Shown here: piece by piece, positions 46,128 through 57,319 of the stretch | How positions within the stretch are numbered: the first letter of the stretch is position 1 | Layout of the letters: each line of letters starts with the position of its first letter | Origin: Moraxellaceae bacterium | GTDB lineage: Bacteria; Pseudomonadota; Gammaproteobacteria; Pseudomonadales; Moraxellaceae | Reading direction: 5' to 3' | Assembly: GCA_029267635.1 (NCBI GenBank) | Contig: JAJUIK010000006.1 | Span: 62,001 to 126,000 of the forward strand | DNA length: 64,000 nucleotides | Translations under genes and position numbers: made by a program | Notes under the pieces: generated by a model | Told to the model about the DNA's origin: nothing | Database searches by the model: none | Seen by the model: the letters and a program-made list of their open reading frames with translations, nothing else

Positions 46128-48185
46128 TTAAGAGACCTTATCGCCTGGTTTTGCACCAGAATCCGGTGAAATCACCCAAACACCGTCGCCATTGCCCGCG
46201 GCTAAAACCATGCCATTGGAAATACCAAAACGCATCTTACGCGGAGCAAGGTTCGCGACCATGACCACCAGTTTGCCTTTCAGGTCTTCTGGTTGATAGA
46301 ACTCACGGATCCCACTGAACACATTGCGTGGCTCAGCTTCACCAACATTCAACGTGAGTTGCAGTAGTTTTTCAGAACCTTCAACGGTTGCAGCTTCAAC
46401 AACTTCTGCAACCCGAAGATCAACCTTCATAAAGTCTTCAATGCCAATGATTTCAGCTTCACCGACCTTAGGTTCAGCTTTCTTTTCTTTGGCTTTCTCT
46501 TTTTTCTTTTCAGCTTTGGCTGGTTCCGCTGGCGCTGCTAAGGAATCTTTCGATGCATCAACCATCGCATCCACTTTGGCTTTGTCGACTCGTTGCATCA
46601 ATGGCTGGAACTGGGCAATCACATGATTCACTAGCACTGTTTCGCGTGAAGCAAAGTTAAAGCTATCGAGCTGCAAGAATGCTTGTACGTCTTCAGCTAG
46701 TTTTGGCAATACCGGTGCAAGGTAAATGGCCAACTGACGGAACAGGTTGATCCCGACAGAGCAAACCTCGTGTACTTGCTGTTCCTGACCTTCCTGTTTT
46801 GCTAGAGCCCACGGTTTCTTTTCATCAATGTACTGGTTAGCTTTGTCGGCCAGTGCCATGATTTCACGAACGGCAGCGGAAAATTCACGTGCTTCATAGG
46901 CTTGAGCAATCGAGTCGCCGGCAGCAATAAAGCTCTGTAGCAGTTCAGGCTCAGCACAAGTGGCAGATAAGGTACTGTTAAAGTCTTTATTGATGAATTT
47001 TGCACAACGGCTGGCAATGTTCACCACTTTACCCACCAGATCCGAGTTCACTTTCTGGATAAAGTCATCTAGATTCAGATCGGAATCTTCTACTTTGTCG
47101 GAAAGTTTTGAGGCGAAGTAGTAACGTAAGTATTCTGGATTCAAATGTTCCAGATAGGTTTCCGCCTTGATGAACGTACCGCGTGATTTTGACATTTTCT
47201 GACCGTTCACGGTCAAGAAACCGTTCACAAACAGACCTGTTGGGGTGCGATAGCCCGCACCCTCCAGCATTGCCGGCCAGAACAAAGCATGGAAATACAC
47301 GATGTCTTTACCGATGAAGTGATAGATTTCTTTATCCGAATCTTTTTTCCAGTAGTCTGCAAAGTTTAGGTCAGGACGCTTGGTTTTGATGTAATTTTCA
47401 AAACTCGACATATAGCCGATCGGGGCATCCACCCAAACGTAGAAGTATTTATTCGGCGCATCTGGAATTTCGAAACCAAAATAAGGCGCATCACGGGAAA
47501 TATCCCAATCAGTCAAGCCTGCTTCAAACCATTCATCCAGTTTGTTGGCAATTGAAACTGGTAAACGGCCTGAGTCACGCGTCCATTGCTGCAAGTATTC
47601 TGCAAAGTTTGGCAGTTTGAAGAAATAATGATCCGATGATTTCTCAACTGGAGTCGCACCGCTTAGTGTTGAACGCGGATTTTTCAGTTCAGTCGCATTA
47701 TAAGTGGTACCGCACACTTCACAGGAATCGCCGTACTGATCTTCGGCATCACATTTCGGGCAGGTGCCTTTAATAAAACGATCCGACAGGAACATCTGTT
47801 TTTCTGGATCAAACAATTGCGTCACAGGACGCACTGCGATATTACCAGCCTCGCGGTTTTTCAAATAAATATCTGAAGCACGGGCTTTGTTGGTGTCGCT
47901 GTGAGTCGAGTCATAGTGGTCAAAACTGATGCCAAAGCCGGCAAAGTCACGCTCATGTTCACGCTGTACATTGGCAATCTGCTGTTCCGGCGTAATGCCA
48001 TTCGCTTCAGCACGCAGCATAATCGCTGTGCCGTGAGCATCATCCGCACAGACATATGTCACTTCGTGACCCATTGCACGCATGGCACGTACCCAGATAT
48101 CCGCCTGAATATAACCGAGTAAGTGACCCATATGGATTGGACCATTGGCATAAGGTAGGGCATTGGTGACGAGTATTTTACGCAC
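46128..48185 (-). CDS. metG: Methionyl-tRNA synthetase
   Basis: A 685-residue class I synthetase. [10 protein letters not shown] is the HIGH motif (residues 15-24), KMSKS is at about 337-341, and a zinc knuckle C-x2-C-x9-C-x2-C sits at about 145-161 (CPKC and CEVC pairs). A Lys/Glu/Ala-rich linker (about 560-585) leads to the C-terminal tRNA-binding dimerisation domain (about 588-685), as in E. coli MetG. It charges tRNA-Met for both initiation and elongation. Divergent from apbC, with a 392-nt spacer. Confidence 0.97.
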   Translation of the reverse strand: MRKILVTNALPYANGPIHMGHLLGYIQADIWVRAMRAMGHEVTYVCADDAHGTAIMLRAEANGITPEQQIANVQREHERDFAGFGISFDHYDSTHSDTNKARASDIYLKNREAGNIAVRPVTQLFDPEKQMFLSDRFIKGTCPKCDAEDQYGDSCEVCGTTYNATELKNPRSTLSGATPVEKSSDHYFFKLPNFAEYLQQWTRDSGRLPVSIANKLDEWFEAGLTDWDISRDAPYFGFEIPDAPNKYFYVWVDAPIGYMSSFENYIKTKRPDLNFADYWKKDSDKEIYHFIGKDIVYFHALFWPAMLEGAGYRTPTGLFVNGFLTVNGQKMSKSRGTFIKAETYLEHLNPEYLRYYFASKLSDKVEDSDLNLDDFIQKVNSDLVGKVVNIASRCAKFINKDFNSTLSATCAEPELLQSFIAAGDSIAQAYEAREFSAAVREIMALADKANQYIDEKKPWALAKQEGQEQQVHEVCSVGINLFRQLAIYLAPVLPKLAEDVQAFLQLDSFNFASRETVLVNHVIAQFQPLMQRVDKAKVDAMVDASKDSLAAPAEPAKAEKKKEKAKEKKAEPKVGEAEIIGIEDFMKVDLRVAEVVEAATVEGSEKLLQLTLNVGEAEPRNVFSGIREFYQPEDLKGKLVVMVANLAPRKMRFGISNGMVLAAGNGDGVWVISPDSGAKPGDKVS

Positions 48186-48577
48186 GGATGTGACTCTCTT
48201 ATAGTGGTTGGCATTTTACGCAAGACCCGTGATTTTACCTGATCAATCGGGGAAAACAAAGCAAGGCTTCAACCTCGCTTAAGCTGCAACAGCATTTGTC
48301 AATCAAGATGAAAAATAACAAATCATGAATATGCAAGCTGGGCTGTACCCATCAGGGGGAAAGCAAAAAACTGTTTTAAACTGAAAATTACCACATTGAG
48401 CATTTTACAGATGTATGACAGCCGCATTCAAAACATGCATTTGGTATTAAACCAAGCAAATTAATCAACTTTATATCAAGATTCAAAAAGCCTGATACAA
48501 CTTCGCTTAACCTTAGCTCAGCTTGACTGTACACTATATGCAGTTGAATAGCATTTTCCGGATCTGGAGCGAAAGTT
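48186..48577. other. Divergent spacer between metG and apbC
   Basis: 392 nt of AT-rich DNA that should contain the promoters of both genes. A TTGACT at about 48523 is a possible -35 for apbC, but no good -10 follows. No gene, RNA or strong hairpin was recognised. Confidence 0.5.
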
Positions 48578-49804
48578 ATGTCGTGGTTTTCTTCATTAAA
48601 ATCGGTCTTTTCTCCTGCACAGGAGGTCAAAGAGGAAGAAATCCAGCAGGTGCTGCAAGGCTATCATCTGCCTCAGTCGAATGACCGCTTGCAGGATCGG
48701 ATTACCCAGTTACAGGTGCAAGACCGAGTGCTGCAGCTTAGTATCAAAACCTACCCGGAAGAAGCTGATCATCTGCAGAAGATCCATGATGATTTGGCCG
48801 ATGCACTGGAAAAATGTGGCATTCAGGAACTCAATTTGCATGTCGTACAACAGAAGAAAGCCGCCGGTGAAAGCTTTTCCAGTCAACCGACTAGCACAGA
48901 TACGCAGTTGCCTCCCGTAGTGAATGCTTCACCTGCGACCGAAAAAGTTGCAAGTGATCCAAATAATCCACCGATTCAGAAAGCAGCGCCGCAGCAGCGT
49001 GATCTGGCACCGCATCCCCGCATTAAAAATGTCATTTTGGTTTCCTCGGGCAAAGGCGGTGTTGGTAAGTCCACCACCACTGTGAATCTGGCGTTGGCCT
49101 TGCAAAAACAGGGCTTAAAAGTTGGTGTGCTGGATGCCGATATTTATGGGCCGAGTATTCCGACGATGTTGGGTAATGCCGGGCAGACCCCGTTAATTGA
49201 AAATGAACATTTTGTGCCACTTGAAGCGTATGGCATGGCGGTGCTGTCGATTGGGCATTTAACTGGCGACAACAATACCCCAGTGGCTTGGCGTGGTCCG
49301 AAAGCGACGGGTGCCTTGATGCAATTGTTTAACCAGACACTCTGGCCGGATCTGGATGTGTTGATGATTGATATGCCACCTGGTACGGGGGATATCCAAT
49401 TGACTTTGGCACAGCGCATTCCGGTGACGGGTGCTGTGATTGTGACAACACCGCAAAACGTGGCACTGCTGGATGCCACAAAGGGAATCGAACTATTCAA
49501 TAAAGTCGGTATTCCGGTGTTGGGTGTGGTGGAAAATATGTCGACCCACATTTGCTCTAACTGTGGTTATGAGGAACAGATTTTTGGTAAGGGTGGTGGC
49601 GATAAGCTGTCGGAACAGTACGATATTCCATTACTGGGACGTTTACCGTTGAATGTCCAGATTCGCGAAAATGCGGATAAAGGCCAGCCAAGTGTTGTTG
49701 CCATGGATGAGGCTGCCGAAAGTTATATCGAAATTGCCCAAGCAGTGTGGCAGCAGATTGAAAAATTGCCTCAACCCCAGCGCGATGATAAACGCATTTT
49801 CTAA
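48578..49804 (+). CDS. apbC: Iron-sulfur cluster carrier protein ApbC (Mrp)
   Basis: A 408-residue P-loop NTPase of the Mrp/NBP35 family. The deviant Walker A loop SSGKGGVGKST is at about residues 152-162; the C-terminal CSNCGYEE gives the CxxC that bridges an iron-sulfur cluster between subunits. It delivers clusters to apo-proteins; complex I (nuo) in this window is a plausible client class. The N-terminal 90 residues are a divergent MIP18-like domain, followed by a Pro/Ala/Ser linker. Its start is close to GGAGC at about 10 nt. Confidence 0.92.
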   Translation: MSWFSSLKSVFSPAQEVKEEEIQQVLQGYHLPQSNDRLQDRITQLQVQDRVLQLSIKTYPEEADHLQKIHDDLADALEKCGIQELNLHVVQQKKAAGESFSSQPTSTDTQLPPVVNASPATEKVASDPNNPPIQKAAPQQRDLAPHPRIKNVILVSSGKGGVGKSTTTVNLALALQKQGLKVGVLDADIYGPSIPTMLGNAGQTPLIENEHFVPLEAYGMAVLSIGHLTGDNNTPVAWRGPKATGALMQLFNQTLWPDLDVLMIDMPPGTGDIQLTLAQRIPVTGAVIVTTPQNVALLDATKGIELFNKVGIPVLGVVENMSTHICSNCGYEEQIFGKGGGDKLSEQYDIPLLGRLPLNVQIRENADKGQPSVVAMDEAAESYIEIAQAVWQQIEKLPQPQRDDKRIF

Positions 49805-49818
49805 ATATTTTGTGCAGC

Positions 49819-49846
49819 AAAGCTCCAGCTGGTCTGGAGCTTTTTT
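49819..49846. terminator. Terminator between apbC and the DUF2062 gene
   Basis: AAAGCTCCAG and CTGGAGCTTT arms, 5-nt loop, T-run on the plus side. Confidence 0.88.
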
Positions 49847-49897
49847 ATTTCCAAAGTAATTTAATAGCAAAAGCAATTGACCTTAAAAATAATGAAC

Positions 49898-50434
49898 TTA
49901 CTCTGATGAGCGTTTCTGCCAGCGTTTGATGATCTGCCAACGCCAGAGCAGATGTGTCAATAGATACAAGCTGCTGGCCAGAATCAGCGCTTCAATCAGC
50001 AGTCCGAGCATGAGCGGCTTTAACAAGGTTAAATCCACCGCAGCCTGTCCCCAGGTCGTAATCCAGTCAGCCAGTTGATGCATTAGCAGAATCAGGATGT
50101 CCTGATTGACCATGGGCATCTGAAAGAGCCGTGTGCCGATCCAGAAGCCTGTGTATAAAATCGGCAGAATCGTAAAAGGGTTCATTAGCCAGGACAGTGC
50201 CAGACTGATTGGTAAATTGACTCGTAGCAACACGGCAGCGAATAAAATGAGCAGGCTATGAAAAGGAAGTGGCAGAGTCCCGAAAAAAGTGCCGATAAAA
50301 ATCGCTTTGCTCACAGTACGCCGGTTGATCTGCCACAACTGCGGCGCACTGGCGCGTTGACCAAACAGGCGCATGATTTTCATCGCGGCAATCTGTTCAG
50401 GTGTGGGCATCAGTTTATGAAGAACTTTGAACAT
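49898..50434 (-). CDS. DUF2062 inner-membrane protein
   Basis: 178 residues from the ATG at 50434, starting MFKVLHKLMPTPEQIAAMK. Three or four hydrophobic segments follow, with SKAIFIGTFFGTLPLPFHS and SWLMNPFTILPIL typical of DUF2062. The longest open frame begins at 50581, but those 49 extra residues do not fit the family. Function unknown; the domain occurs alone or joined to glycosyltransferases. Converges with apbC, divergent from dcd. Confidence 0.8.
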   Translation of the reverse strand: MFKVLHKLMPTPEQIAAMKIMRLFGQRASAPQLWQINRRTVSKAIFIGTFFGTLPLPFHSLLILFAAVLLRVNLPISLALSWLMNPFTILPILYTGFWIGTRLFQMPMVNQDILILLMHQLADWITTWGQAAVDLTLLKPLMLGLLIEALILASSLYLLTHLLWRWQIIKRWQKRSSE

Positions 50435-50704
50435 AACGCGACCATTCGGGACAATCCTGCTATTGTGCACAAATTGTCTGGACTTGCTATAGAAAAGGGC
50501 GAATTTCACTCCAGACGGTAGCATGATGAATGCTAAATAAATTGCATCAGAATGGAAATGAGGCTGGGTGAACGGTGGCATATTCGATGGTGATTTCTCT
50601 GTTTAGATCACTCAGACTGATTTTGATGAAACGATTTAATTTGTGCGATATTTCAGTTAAAGTAGCTCACTTATATAAAGACGAAATTTTGTTGGGATAA
50701 AACC

Positions 50705-51274
50705 ATGTCGATTAAATCTGATCGCTGGATTCGCGAAATGAGCGAAAAACACGGCATGATTGAACCATTTGAGCCAGGCCAGGTTCGCTATGATGAACAG
50801 GGTCAAAAGATGATTTCTTATGGTGTTTCAAGTTACGGTTATGATGTTCGCTGTGCACCCGAATTTAAAGTGTTTACCAATGTGCATTCTGCCATTGTCG
50901 ATCCGAAAAATTTTGATGAAAAAAGCTTTATCGACATTCATTCTGATGTCTGCATTATTCCACCGAATTCGTTTGCCTTGGCTCGTACCGTCGAATATTT
51001 TCGTATTCCGCGTAATGTGTTGACCATTTGCCTAGGGAAATCGACTTATGCGCGTTGCGGAATTATCGTCAATGTGACGCCCTTGGAACCGGAATGGGAA
51101 GGGCATGTCACTTTAGAATTTTCCAATACCACCAATTTGCCTGCACGCATTTATGCCGGTGAAGGGGTTGCACAGATGTTGTTCTTTGAAAGCGACGAAG
51201 TGTGTGAAACCTCTTATAAAGATCGTGGTGGTAAGTACCAGGGGCAAACTGGCGTGACCTTGCCAAAAGCGTAA
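50705..51274 (+). CDS. dcd: dCTP deaminase
   Basis: A 189-residue homotrimeric enzyme that deaminates dCTP to dUTP, the main Gram-negative route to dTMP together with Dut. The N-terminal [32 protein letters not shown] and the catalytic Glu in [17 protein letters not shown] are intact; the C-terminal [14 protein letters not shown] closes over the nucleotide. Monocistronic. It adds to the nucleotide theme of nrdAB and upp in the window, but is not linked to them. Confidence 0.96.
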   Translation: MSIKSDRWIREMSEKHGMIEPFEPGQVRYDEQGQKMISYGVSSYGYDVRCAPEFKVFTNVHSAIVDPKNFDEKSFIDIHSDVCIIPPNSFALARTVEYFRIPRNVLTICLGKSTYARCGIIVNVTPLEPEWEGHVTLEFSNTTNLPARIYAGEGVAQMLFFESDEVCETSYKDRGGKYQGQTGVTLPKA

Positions 51275-51296
51275 TGCTTTCGGTTTTAGAATTGAT

Positions 51297-51327
51297 AAAA
51301 AATCCCGTACTTGACGGGATTTTTTTG
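51297..51327. terminator. Terminator between dcd and proS
   Basis: AAAAAATCCCGT and ACGGGATTTTTT arms with a 5-nt loop; it serves both converging genes. Confidence 0.9.
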
Positions 51328-51336
51328 ACGCGGAGA

Positions 51337-53052
51337 TTATTGGGCGATTTTTGCCAATAACTCTTCTTTGCTGATATTCACCGATTCTGCATCACGACGA
51401 CCTTTGTATTCAAAAGTACCCGCATCCAGACCTTTTTCACCAATCACGATACGGTGTGGAATACCCGTCAGTTCAAGATCTGAGAATTTCACGCCTGGAC
51501 GTTCATTACGGTCATCGAGTAATACATCGTAACCGGCAGCGGTCAGTTCTGCATACAGTGCTTCCGCAGCTTCTAGTGTACGCGGTGATTTGTGTGCATT
51601 CATCGGTACAATGGCCACTTCAAACGGTGCAATCGCATCCGGCCAGATAATACCTTTATCATCGAAGTTTTGTTCAATGGCTGAAGCCACCACACGGGTT
51701 ACTCCAATGCCATAACAGCCCATGGTCACAACAAATGGTTTGCCATCTTCACCCAAGACTTTACAGCCCAAAGCTTCAGAATATTTTTGACCCAGCTGAA
51801 AAATATGACCGACTTCAATGCCGCGTTTGATTTGTAGTGTGCCTTTGCCATCTGGAGATGGATCACCTTCTACGACATTACGCAGGTCATACACTTCAGT
51901 GAATTGCGCATCACGTTCCCAGTTCACGCCAGTCGCGTGTTTATCTGCCTCATTGGCACCGGCAACAAAGTCAGACAGCACAGACGCAGCGCGATCTACA
52001 ATCACGGTGATGCCTTTTTCAACCAAACCTTGTGGCCCCACAAAGCCAGCGGTTAAGCCCAAGGCAGATAATTGCTCTTCAGTGGCAAAGGTCAATGGTG
52101 CAGCAATTAATGGATGTTTTTCTGCTTTAATTTCATTGAGTTCGTGATCACCACGCAGGAAGAGTGCGATAACAGGCACATGACCTTTGTCATCGGCAAT
52201 CCCTTGTACCAATAAGGCTTTTGCGGATTGTTTTGTCTCCACATTCAAGAAAGCACAAACATCAGCAATAGTTTTCTGATTTGGCGTGTCGACAATCGTC
52301 ATAGCTTGTGTCGGAGCGGCACGTTCACCAACCAGCACTGCTTCGGCCATTTCGACGTTGGCGGCATAGTCAGATTCAGTTGAGAACGCGATATCATCTT
52401 CACCACTAGACGCCAACACGTGGAATTCATGTGAAGCAGAACCGCCGATCGAACCGGTATCGGCCTGTACCGGACGGAAATCTAGGCCTAGACGGCTAAA
52501 GATACGGCAATAGGTGTCATACATGACATCGTAGGTTTCTTGCAGTGATTCCTGATTGGTGTGGAAAGAATAGGCATCTTTCATGATGAATTCACGCGAA
52601 CGCATGACACCAAAACGTGGACGTACTTCATCGCGAAATTTGGTTTGAATCTGGTAGAAATTCAATGGAAGTTGCTTGTAACTTTTCAGTTCGTTACGCG
52701 CCAGATCGGTAATCACTTCTTCATGCGTTGGGCCCAATACAAACGGATTGGTGTGGCGGTCTTTAAAACGCAACAATTCAGGGCCGTATTGTTCATAACG
52801 GCCTGATTCTTCCCAAAGCGAAGCAGGCTGGGTCACCGGCATAAACACTTCAAGTGCGCCAGAACGGTTCATTTCTTCACGCACAATCGCTTCAACTTTA
52901 TTGAGTACCCGTACACCCATCGGCAACCAGGTATATAAACCGGATGCCAGTTTACGAATCATCCCGGCCCGTAGCATGAGCTGATGTGAAATAACTTCCG
53001 CATCGTTTGGGGTTTCTCTTAACGTTGCAAATAAAAAGCGACTCGCGCGCAT
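51337..53052 (-). CDS. proS: Prolyl-tRNA synthetase
   Basis: A 571-residue class II synthetase of the bacterial type. [20 protein letters not shown] (motif 1 area) and [21 protein letters not shown] (motif 2) lie in the N-terminal half; the insertion editing domain (about 225-395), which clears Ala-tRNA-Pro, sits between motifs 2 and 3; the anticodon domain is at the C-terminus. The ATG at 53052 with AGGAC about 8 nt ahead gives the E. coli length (572 aa); the open frame reaches 53121 but the extra 23 residues are unlike the family. A terminator-like hairpin lies 46-74 nt upstream. Confidence 0.96.
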   Translation of the reverse strand: MRASRFLFATLRETPNDAEVISHQLMLRAGMIRKLASGLYTWLPMGVRVLNKVEAIVREEMNRSGALEVFMPVTQPASLWEESGRYEQYGPELLRFKDRHTNPFVLGPTHEEVITDLARNELKSYKQLPLNFYQIQTKFRDEVRPRFGVMRSREFIMKDAYSFHTNQESLQETYDVMYDTYCRIFSRLGLDFRPVQADTGSIGGSASHEFHVLASSGEDDIAFSTESDYAANVEMAEAVLVGERAAPTQAMTIVDTPNQKTIADVCAFLNVETKQSAKALLVQGIADDKGHVPVIALFLRGDHELNEIKAEKHPLIAAPLTFATEEQLSALGLTAGFVGPQGLVEKGITVIVDRAASVLSDFVAGANEADKHATGVNWERDAQFTEVYDLRNVVEGDPSPDGKGTLQIKRGIEVGHIFQLGQKYSEALGCKVLGEDGKPFVVTMGCYGIGVTRVVASAIEQNFDDKGIIWPDAIAPFEVAIVPMNAHKSPRTLEAAEALYAELTAAGYDVLLDDRNERPGVKFSDLELTGIPHRIVIGEKGLDAGTFEYKGRRDAESVNISKEELLAKIAQ

Positions 53053-53097
53053 GGAAAATGTCCTAATAGCAAGAGAATAAAAATAAAGAGCTATGAT

Positions 53098-53126
53098 AAA
53101 AAAATGAGGTGAACATTGCACCTCAT
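53098..53126 (-). terminator. Terminator-like hairpin in the proS leader
   Basis: Read on the minus strand, ATGAGGTG and CACCTCAT (8-bp perfect arms, 7-nt loop) are followed by a run of T. It lies 46-74 nt before the proS ATG and 180 nt after the upstream minus-strand gene. It may end that upstream transcript or act as an attenuator for proS. Confidence 0.7.
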
Positions 53127-53305
53127 TTGTATGCCGTCATTATGCCATTATTTTGCGATGCTGATCTAATCGGACATTTGAAAACTTGAGAAAACCCTTC
53201 TCCCTAAGAAGAGAGGGGGTAATAGATTAGGTCGGATATTATTTTAAGAAATGTCCCTTTAGTTAAAGCACCGTCAGGGATCTATGGCGTGGTATAAAGA
53301 AAGTC

Positions 53306-53947
53306 TTATTTAAGGGTATTTAATCGGGCAATAATTTTTTCATAATAGGCTTGGGTTTGCTGGTAGCTGCTCTGTAAAGAGCTAATACTTTGTTTGCTTT
53401 GTGCAATATTGACGGCATTGTATTCCAGACGCTGCTTGAGCAATACGGGAACCGGTTGCTGTTTGCGCAGATAATCGGCTTCCTGACGTTTAAATAAAAC
53501 GCGGTCATTGTTCAACTGTTTTAACTGTTCCTGTTGAAAGTTAATTTGTTTGGTCAGACTCATGAGTGCTTCGTTACGTTTTAATTGTGCAACTTTGGCA
53601 TTGCTATAGGCTTTTTTCAGTTTAAGATCTTCAGCTTGCTGACGGGCTTGTGTCGCGCGTTTAGGGGCCTGACGGAGATCCGCTTCTGTATTGTATGAGG
53701 TGGTCCGTTTGATGACCTGCATGTTGCTGTCTAGGGCTTCATAGCCATAACGGATATGTGCTGGTGTCACCGAGGTGCTAATATTAGCGATGCCGTTTTG
53801 ATCGACATAACGGTACCAGGCTACTTTAGGACCGTGCTCCACATTGGCATAAATAGAGTTACAGGTGAACAGTACCGCCAAGAAAGGGGTATGGATGATG
53901 GCTTTTAATAGGTCACTTCCTGTGCTTTTATATAGTGCAGCAAACAT
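53306..53947 (-). CDS. Probable exported coiled-coil protein (DUF4124-like)
   Basis: 213 residues. A hydrophobic stretch at about 14-34 with small residues after it could be a signal peptide. Residues about 42-78 (WYRYVDQNGIANISTS then a GYEALD turn) resemble the DUF4124 periplasmic domain. From about 95 to 210 the sequence is Gln/Lys/Leu-rich and should form coiled coil. Its role is unknown. It lies divergent from the pilG operon, sharing a 280-nt spacer; an envelope function linked to pili is possible but not shown. Confidence 0.65.
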   Translation of the reverse strand: MFAALYKSTGSDLLKAIIHTPFLAVLFTCNSIYANVEHGPKVAWYRYVDQNGIANISTSVTPAHIRYGYEALDSNMQVIKRTTSYNTEADLRQAPKRATQARQQAEDLKLKKAYSNAKVAQLKRNEALMSLTKQINFQQEQLKQLNNDRVLFKRQEADYLRKQQPVPVLLKQRLEYNAVNIAQSKQSISSLQSSYQQTQAYYEKIIARLNTLK

Positions 53948-54058
53948 GGCTTTTCCTCTTATTGCCCGGACTGTGGTACTTATTTTTAGATGTGCTTCAG
54001 GCTATAACAAAAACTTTTACCATTTTTGTAATAAACGTGCATTAAAAAATAAGTCATT

Positions 54059-54074
54059 ACACTTATAAAAGTGT
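54059..54074. repeat. Inverted repeat upstream of pilG
   Basis: ACACTT-ATAA-AAGTGT, perfect 6-bp arms, about 155 nt before pilG. It could be an operator; no regulator is assigned. Confidence 0.35.
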
Positions 54075-54227
54075 GACGCATTTATCATTTTATCAGAATA
54101 AGTTAGGTTTTGACCAGAATTTGTTCGTTGAAAATGCAAGTAAATATATGTTAAAAAAGGTTCATAATCTGTAAAAATAAACAGCTTAAAATAGGCTGTA
54201 CACTCAATAAATGGGAAGGGTCATGCA

Positions 54228-54611
54228 ATGGAAGAAAAATTCCAAAATTTAAAAGTCATGGTGATCGATGATTCAAAAACCATTCGTCGTACAGCAGAAA
54301 CCTTGTTGCAACGTGAAGGCTGTGAAGTTATTACCGCAGTAGACGGTTTTGAAGCACTTTCAAAAATTGCCGAAGCCAATCCGGATATCGTGTTTGTCGA
54401 TATCATGATGCCGCGTTTAGATGGTTATCAAACCTGTGCTTTGATCAAAAACTCACAGAATTACCAGAATATTCCTGTGATTATGTTGTCAAGTAAAGAT
54501 GGTTTGTTTGACCAGGCGAAAGGTCGAGTGGTGGGTTCAGATGAATATCTGACCAAGCCGTTTAGTAAAGATGAATTGTTAAATGCGATCCGTAATCACG
54601 TAACAGTTTAA
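54228..54611 (+). CDS. pilG: Twitching-motility response regulator PilG
   Basis: A 127-residue stand-alone CheY-like receiver. The acidic pair is at 14-15 (IDDSKTIRR), phospho-acceptor Asp58 (VFVDIMMPRLDG) and the conserved Lys in YLTKPFSK. In Pseudomonas PilG, phosphorylated by the ChpA kinase, promotes type IV pilus extension and raises cAMP. First gene of pilG-pilH-pilI-pilJ-chpA-chpC; pilH follows after 33 nt. Confidence 0.93.
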   Translation: MEEKFQNLKVMVIDDSKTIRRTAETLLQREGCEVITAVDGFEALSKIAEANPDIVFVDIMMPRLDGYQTCALIKNSQNYQNIPVIMLSSKDGLFDQAKGRVVGSDEYLTKPFSKDELLNAIRNHVTV

Positions 54612-54644
54612 ATGAAGTAGATATAAAGCATTGGGGAAATAAAT

Positions 54645-55013
54645 ATGGCTCGTATTTTAGTGGTTGATGACTCGCCAACAGAAACTTTCCGTTTTAAAGA
54701 AATCTTGACCAAGCACGGTTATGAAGTGATTGAAGCTGCCAATGGGGCAGATGGTGTGACCATGGCGCAGGCTGAATTGCCTGATTTGGTTTTAATGGAT
54801 GTCGTGATGCCAGGTGTCAATGGTTTCCAGGCAACCCGTGAAATTTCACGTGGCAGCACCACCAAGCACATTCCGGTAGTGATCGTGAGTACCAAAGATC
54901 AGGCGACGGATCGTGTCTGGGGTAAACGTCAGGGTGCACGTGATTATTTGACCAAGCCAATTGATGAAGATCAATTAATCGAAGTGATTAAACAGCAGCT
55001 CAATGCAGGATAA
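54645..55013 (+). CDS. pilH: Twitching-motility response regulator PilH
   Basis: A 122-residue CheY-like receiver with VVDDSPTE, phospho-acceptor Asp52 (LVLMDVVMPGVNG) and YLTKPIDE. PilH opposes or balances PilG, by drawing phosphate from the kinase or by favouring pilus retraction. The paired pilG-pilH order is the Pseudomonas one. pilI starts 2 nt after its stop. Confidence 0.93.
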   Translation: MARILVVDDSPTETFRFKEILTKHGYEVIEAANGADGVTMAQAELPDLVLMDVVMPGVNGFQATREISRGSTTKHIPVVIVSTKDQATDRVWGKRQGARDYLTKPIDEDQLIEVIKQQLNAG

Positions 55014-55015
55014 TT

Positions 55016-55552
55016 ATGGCAGCCAATGGATTTATCGAATTACTTCGTTTGGCGAAGCGTGGTAATAAAAACTACGTTACGTCTGAAAATGAAGTAAACC
55101 GATGGTCAGGCATTGCTTTTGAGATGTTGGGGCAATATTTCGTTGCCCCATTGGGTGAAGTGGCTGAAGTGATTTATCCGCCAAAATATACGCCGGTTCC
55201 CAATACCCAGGCTTGGGTGAAAGGATTGGCGAATATTCGCGGACGCTTGCTTTCTGTATCTGATCTGCCGCAGTTTATTTCTGGACAGCGCAGTTCATAT
55301 TCACCTACTCAAAAAGTATTGTGCATCAGTCACAATGACCAATATGTCGGTTTAGTTGTAGATCAAGTTCTGGGGATTCAGCATTTTAATAAGAAAAGTT
55401 TCTTTTCTAAAAATGACGCATTAGATAACCGATTACAAGAATATTGCCAAGGTTATTTTCATCAACATAATCAGCACTGGCATGTGTTTCTGTTGAGTCG
55501 TTTACTGAAAAATCCAAATTACATGAATGCATCTGCAAAGCTTATAAATTAA
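55016..55552 (+). CDS. pilI: CheW-like coupling protein PilI
   Basis: A 178-residue CheW-fold adaptor. The region from LGEVAEVIYPPKYTPVPNTQAWVKGLANIRGRLLSV is split into the CheW-type strand and the LANIRG turn; VGLVVDQVLGI is the second family marker. It couples the receptor PilJ to the kinase ChpA. It lies between pilH and pilJ. Confidence 0.9.
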   Translation: MAANGFIELLRLAKRGNKNYVTSENEVNRWSGIAFEMLGQYFVAPLGEVAEVIYPPKYTPVPNTQAWVKGLANIRGRLLSVSDLPQFISGQRSSYSPTQKVLCISHNDQYVGLVVDQVLGIQHFNKKSFFSKNDALDNRLQEYCQGYFHQHNQHWHVFLLSRLLKNPNYMNASAKLIN

Positions 55553-55598
55553 ATAACGCGTATTACGAACGAATTAAGGCGATCTGGGGAGAAGCTGA

Positions 55599-57299
55599 AT
55601 GGGCTTTAAGTGGAAAAAGAAAAACACGGCTGAAGGATTAGGCGATCAGTCTGGTAATAAAGGTTCTGGAAAAATTTCCAATAAAATGGAACAGATCACG
55701 GATATGTTCGGTGATCGAAAAAAATCTGAACCCCTGATTTATATTTCCGTTGCCTGTTTACTTTCAGTGGTTTTCTTCCTCGGTTACCTGGTTTATAACG
55801 TTCCGCGTAATAATGACTTGACCCGCAGCCTGGGTGAGTTGCGTTTGTTGTCACAAACCATTCCTGCCCAAGCCAATAAAGCCACCGCATCTGCGGCACC
55901 AGATGACCTGAATGCTTTGCTGGGTTTGCAAAAAGACTTTAATAGCAACCTGGATCAGGTCAAGGATATTGCGGGTACCACGCAAGATACCACCGCTATA
56001 GAAAAGCAATGGAACATGATGTCGAAAGATATTGATCTGATTGCATCGAAAGCCAAGGTATTAAAGAACCCGGCAGAATTGCTTGCTGCACGTCAGGCAT
56101 CGGCACAAATTATGAGTCAGTCGGATGAATTGCTTCTTTCGCTAAAAAATAACAAGATTGAAGCGACTATGCTGAACTTGATTCCAGTTGCTTTGCTGGC
56201 ATTGTTCATGCTCTTGGCTGGTTTTGTTTGGTCGGTATATCGTTTGCTTAGCCTGCGTGGTGATGCCGATAAACAGCGTGTAACCCGTTTACAAGAAGAA
56301 TATGACCGTAACCAGAATGCGATTTTGCGTCTTCTGGATGAAATCGCCGACTTGGCAGATGGTGACTTGCGTTCTTATGCAACGGTATCGGAAGACTTTA
56401 CCGGTGCGATTGCCGACTCCATTAACTTCGCGATTGACCAGTTACGTGACCTGGTCTCCCGAATCAACGAAACCTCACAAGAAGTTGCGCGTTATACCCA
56501 AGATACTCAGCACATTACCAACCAGTTGGCCGAAGCATCTGAACACCAGGCGCAAGAAATTGCCGGCGCCTCTGCCGCGATTAACGAAATGGCCTATTCG
56601 ATTGACCAGGTATCTGCCAACGCAACCGAATCTGCCGAGGTAGCACAACGTTCGGTACACATTGCATCCAATGGTGCGGATGTCGTAAACCGTGCAATTG
56701 AAGGTATGGATATCATTCGTGAACAGATTCAGGAAACCTCGAAACGTATTAAACGTCTGGGCGAATCTTCACAGGAAATTGGTAACATCGTTGCCCTGAT
56801 TAACGATATTGCCGACCAGACGAACATTCTGGCCTTGAACGCTGCGATTCAGGCATCGATGGCCGGTGAAGCTGGCCGTGGTTTCGCCGTGGTTGCGGAC
56901 GAGGTACAGCGCCTTGCGGAACGTTCAGCTTCTGCGACCAAACAGATTGAAACCCTGGTGAAAACCATTCAGACCGATACCAACGAGGCGGTAATTTCGA
57001 TGGAACACACCACCGCCGAGGTTGTACGTGGTGCGAACTTGTCCAAGGATGCGGGTGTTGCACTGGATGAGATTCAAAAGGTATCGGGTGACTTGGCAAA
57101 ACTGATTGCCAGCATTTCTGACGCTGCACAATTACAGTCTGCTTCAGCAGGTCACATTGCCAGCACGATGCACGTGGTACAAGAAATTACCTCACAAACC
57201 ACGGGTGCAACTTTCGATACAGCACGTTCGGTTTCTGAATTGGCCCACATGGCGGAATCATTACGTGAGTCTGTGACTGACTTTAAATTACCCGAATAA
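55599..57299 (+). CDS. pilJ: Methyl-accepting chemotaxis protein PilJ
   Basis: A 566-residue receptor. A cytoplasmic N-terminus of about 45 residues precedes TM1 (about 48-68); the periplasmic part is short, with TM2 at about 197-219, then a HAMP-like region and the signalling coiled coil with its hairpin tip ([32 protein letters not shown] split around residues 406-438). In P. aeruginosa PilJ senses surface contact or pilin. It signals through PilI to ChpA. No methyltransferase gene follows it, unlike the Pseudomonas cluster. Confidence 0.93.
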   Translation: MGFKWKKKNTAEGLGDQSGNKGSGKISNKMEQITDMFGDRKKSEPLIYISVACLLSVVFFLGYLVYNVPRNNDLTRSLGELRLLSQTIPAQANKATASAAPDDLNALLGLQKDFNSNLDQVKDIAGTTQDTTAIEKQWNMMSKDIDLIASKAKVLKNPAELLAARQASAQIMSQSDELLLSLKNNKIEATMLNLIPVALLALFMLLAGFVWSVYRLLSLRGDADKQRVTRLQEEYDRNQNAILRLLDEIADLADGDLRSYATVSEDFTGAIADSINFAIDQLRDLVSRINETSQEVARYTQDTQHITNQLAEASEHQAQEIAGASAAINEMAYSIDQVSANATESAEVAQRSVHIASNGADVVNRAIEGMDIIREQIQETSKRIKRLGESSQEIGNIVALINDIADQTNILALNAAIQASMAGEAGRGFAVVADEVQRLAERSASATKQIETLVKTIQTDTNEAVISMEHTTAEVVRGANLSKDAGVALDEIQKVSGDLAKLIASISDAAQLQSASAGHIASTMHVVQEITSQTTGATFDTARSVSELAHMAESLRESVTDFKLPE

Positions 57300-57319
57300 G
57301 TCAGCTTAAAGCTTGGGAA

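Noticed and set aside
53195..53225. Purine-rich CTTCTCCC / GAGAGGGGG stretch downstream of the coiled-coil gene
   Set aside because: Pairing is short and imperfect and no T-run follows, so I do not call a terminator there.
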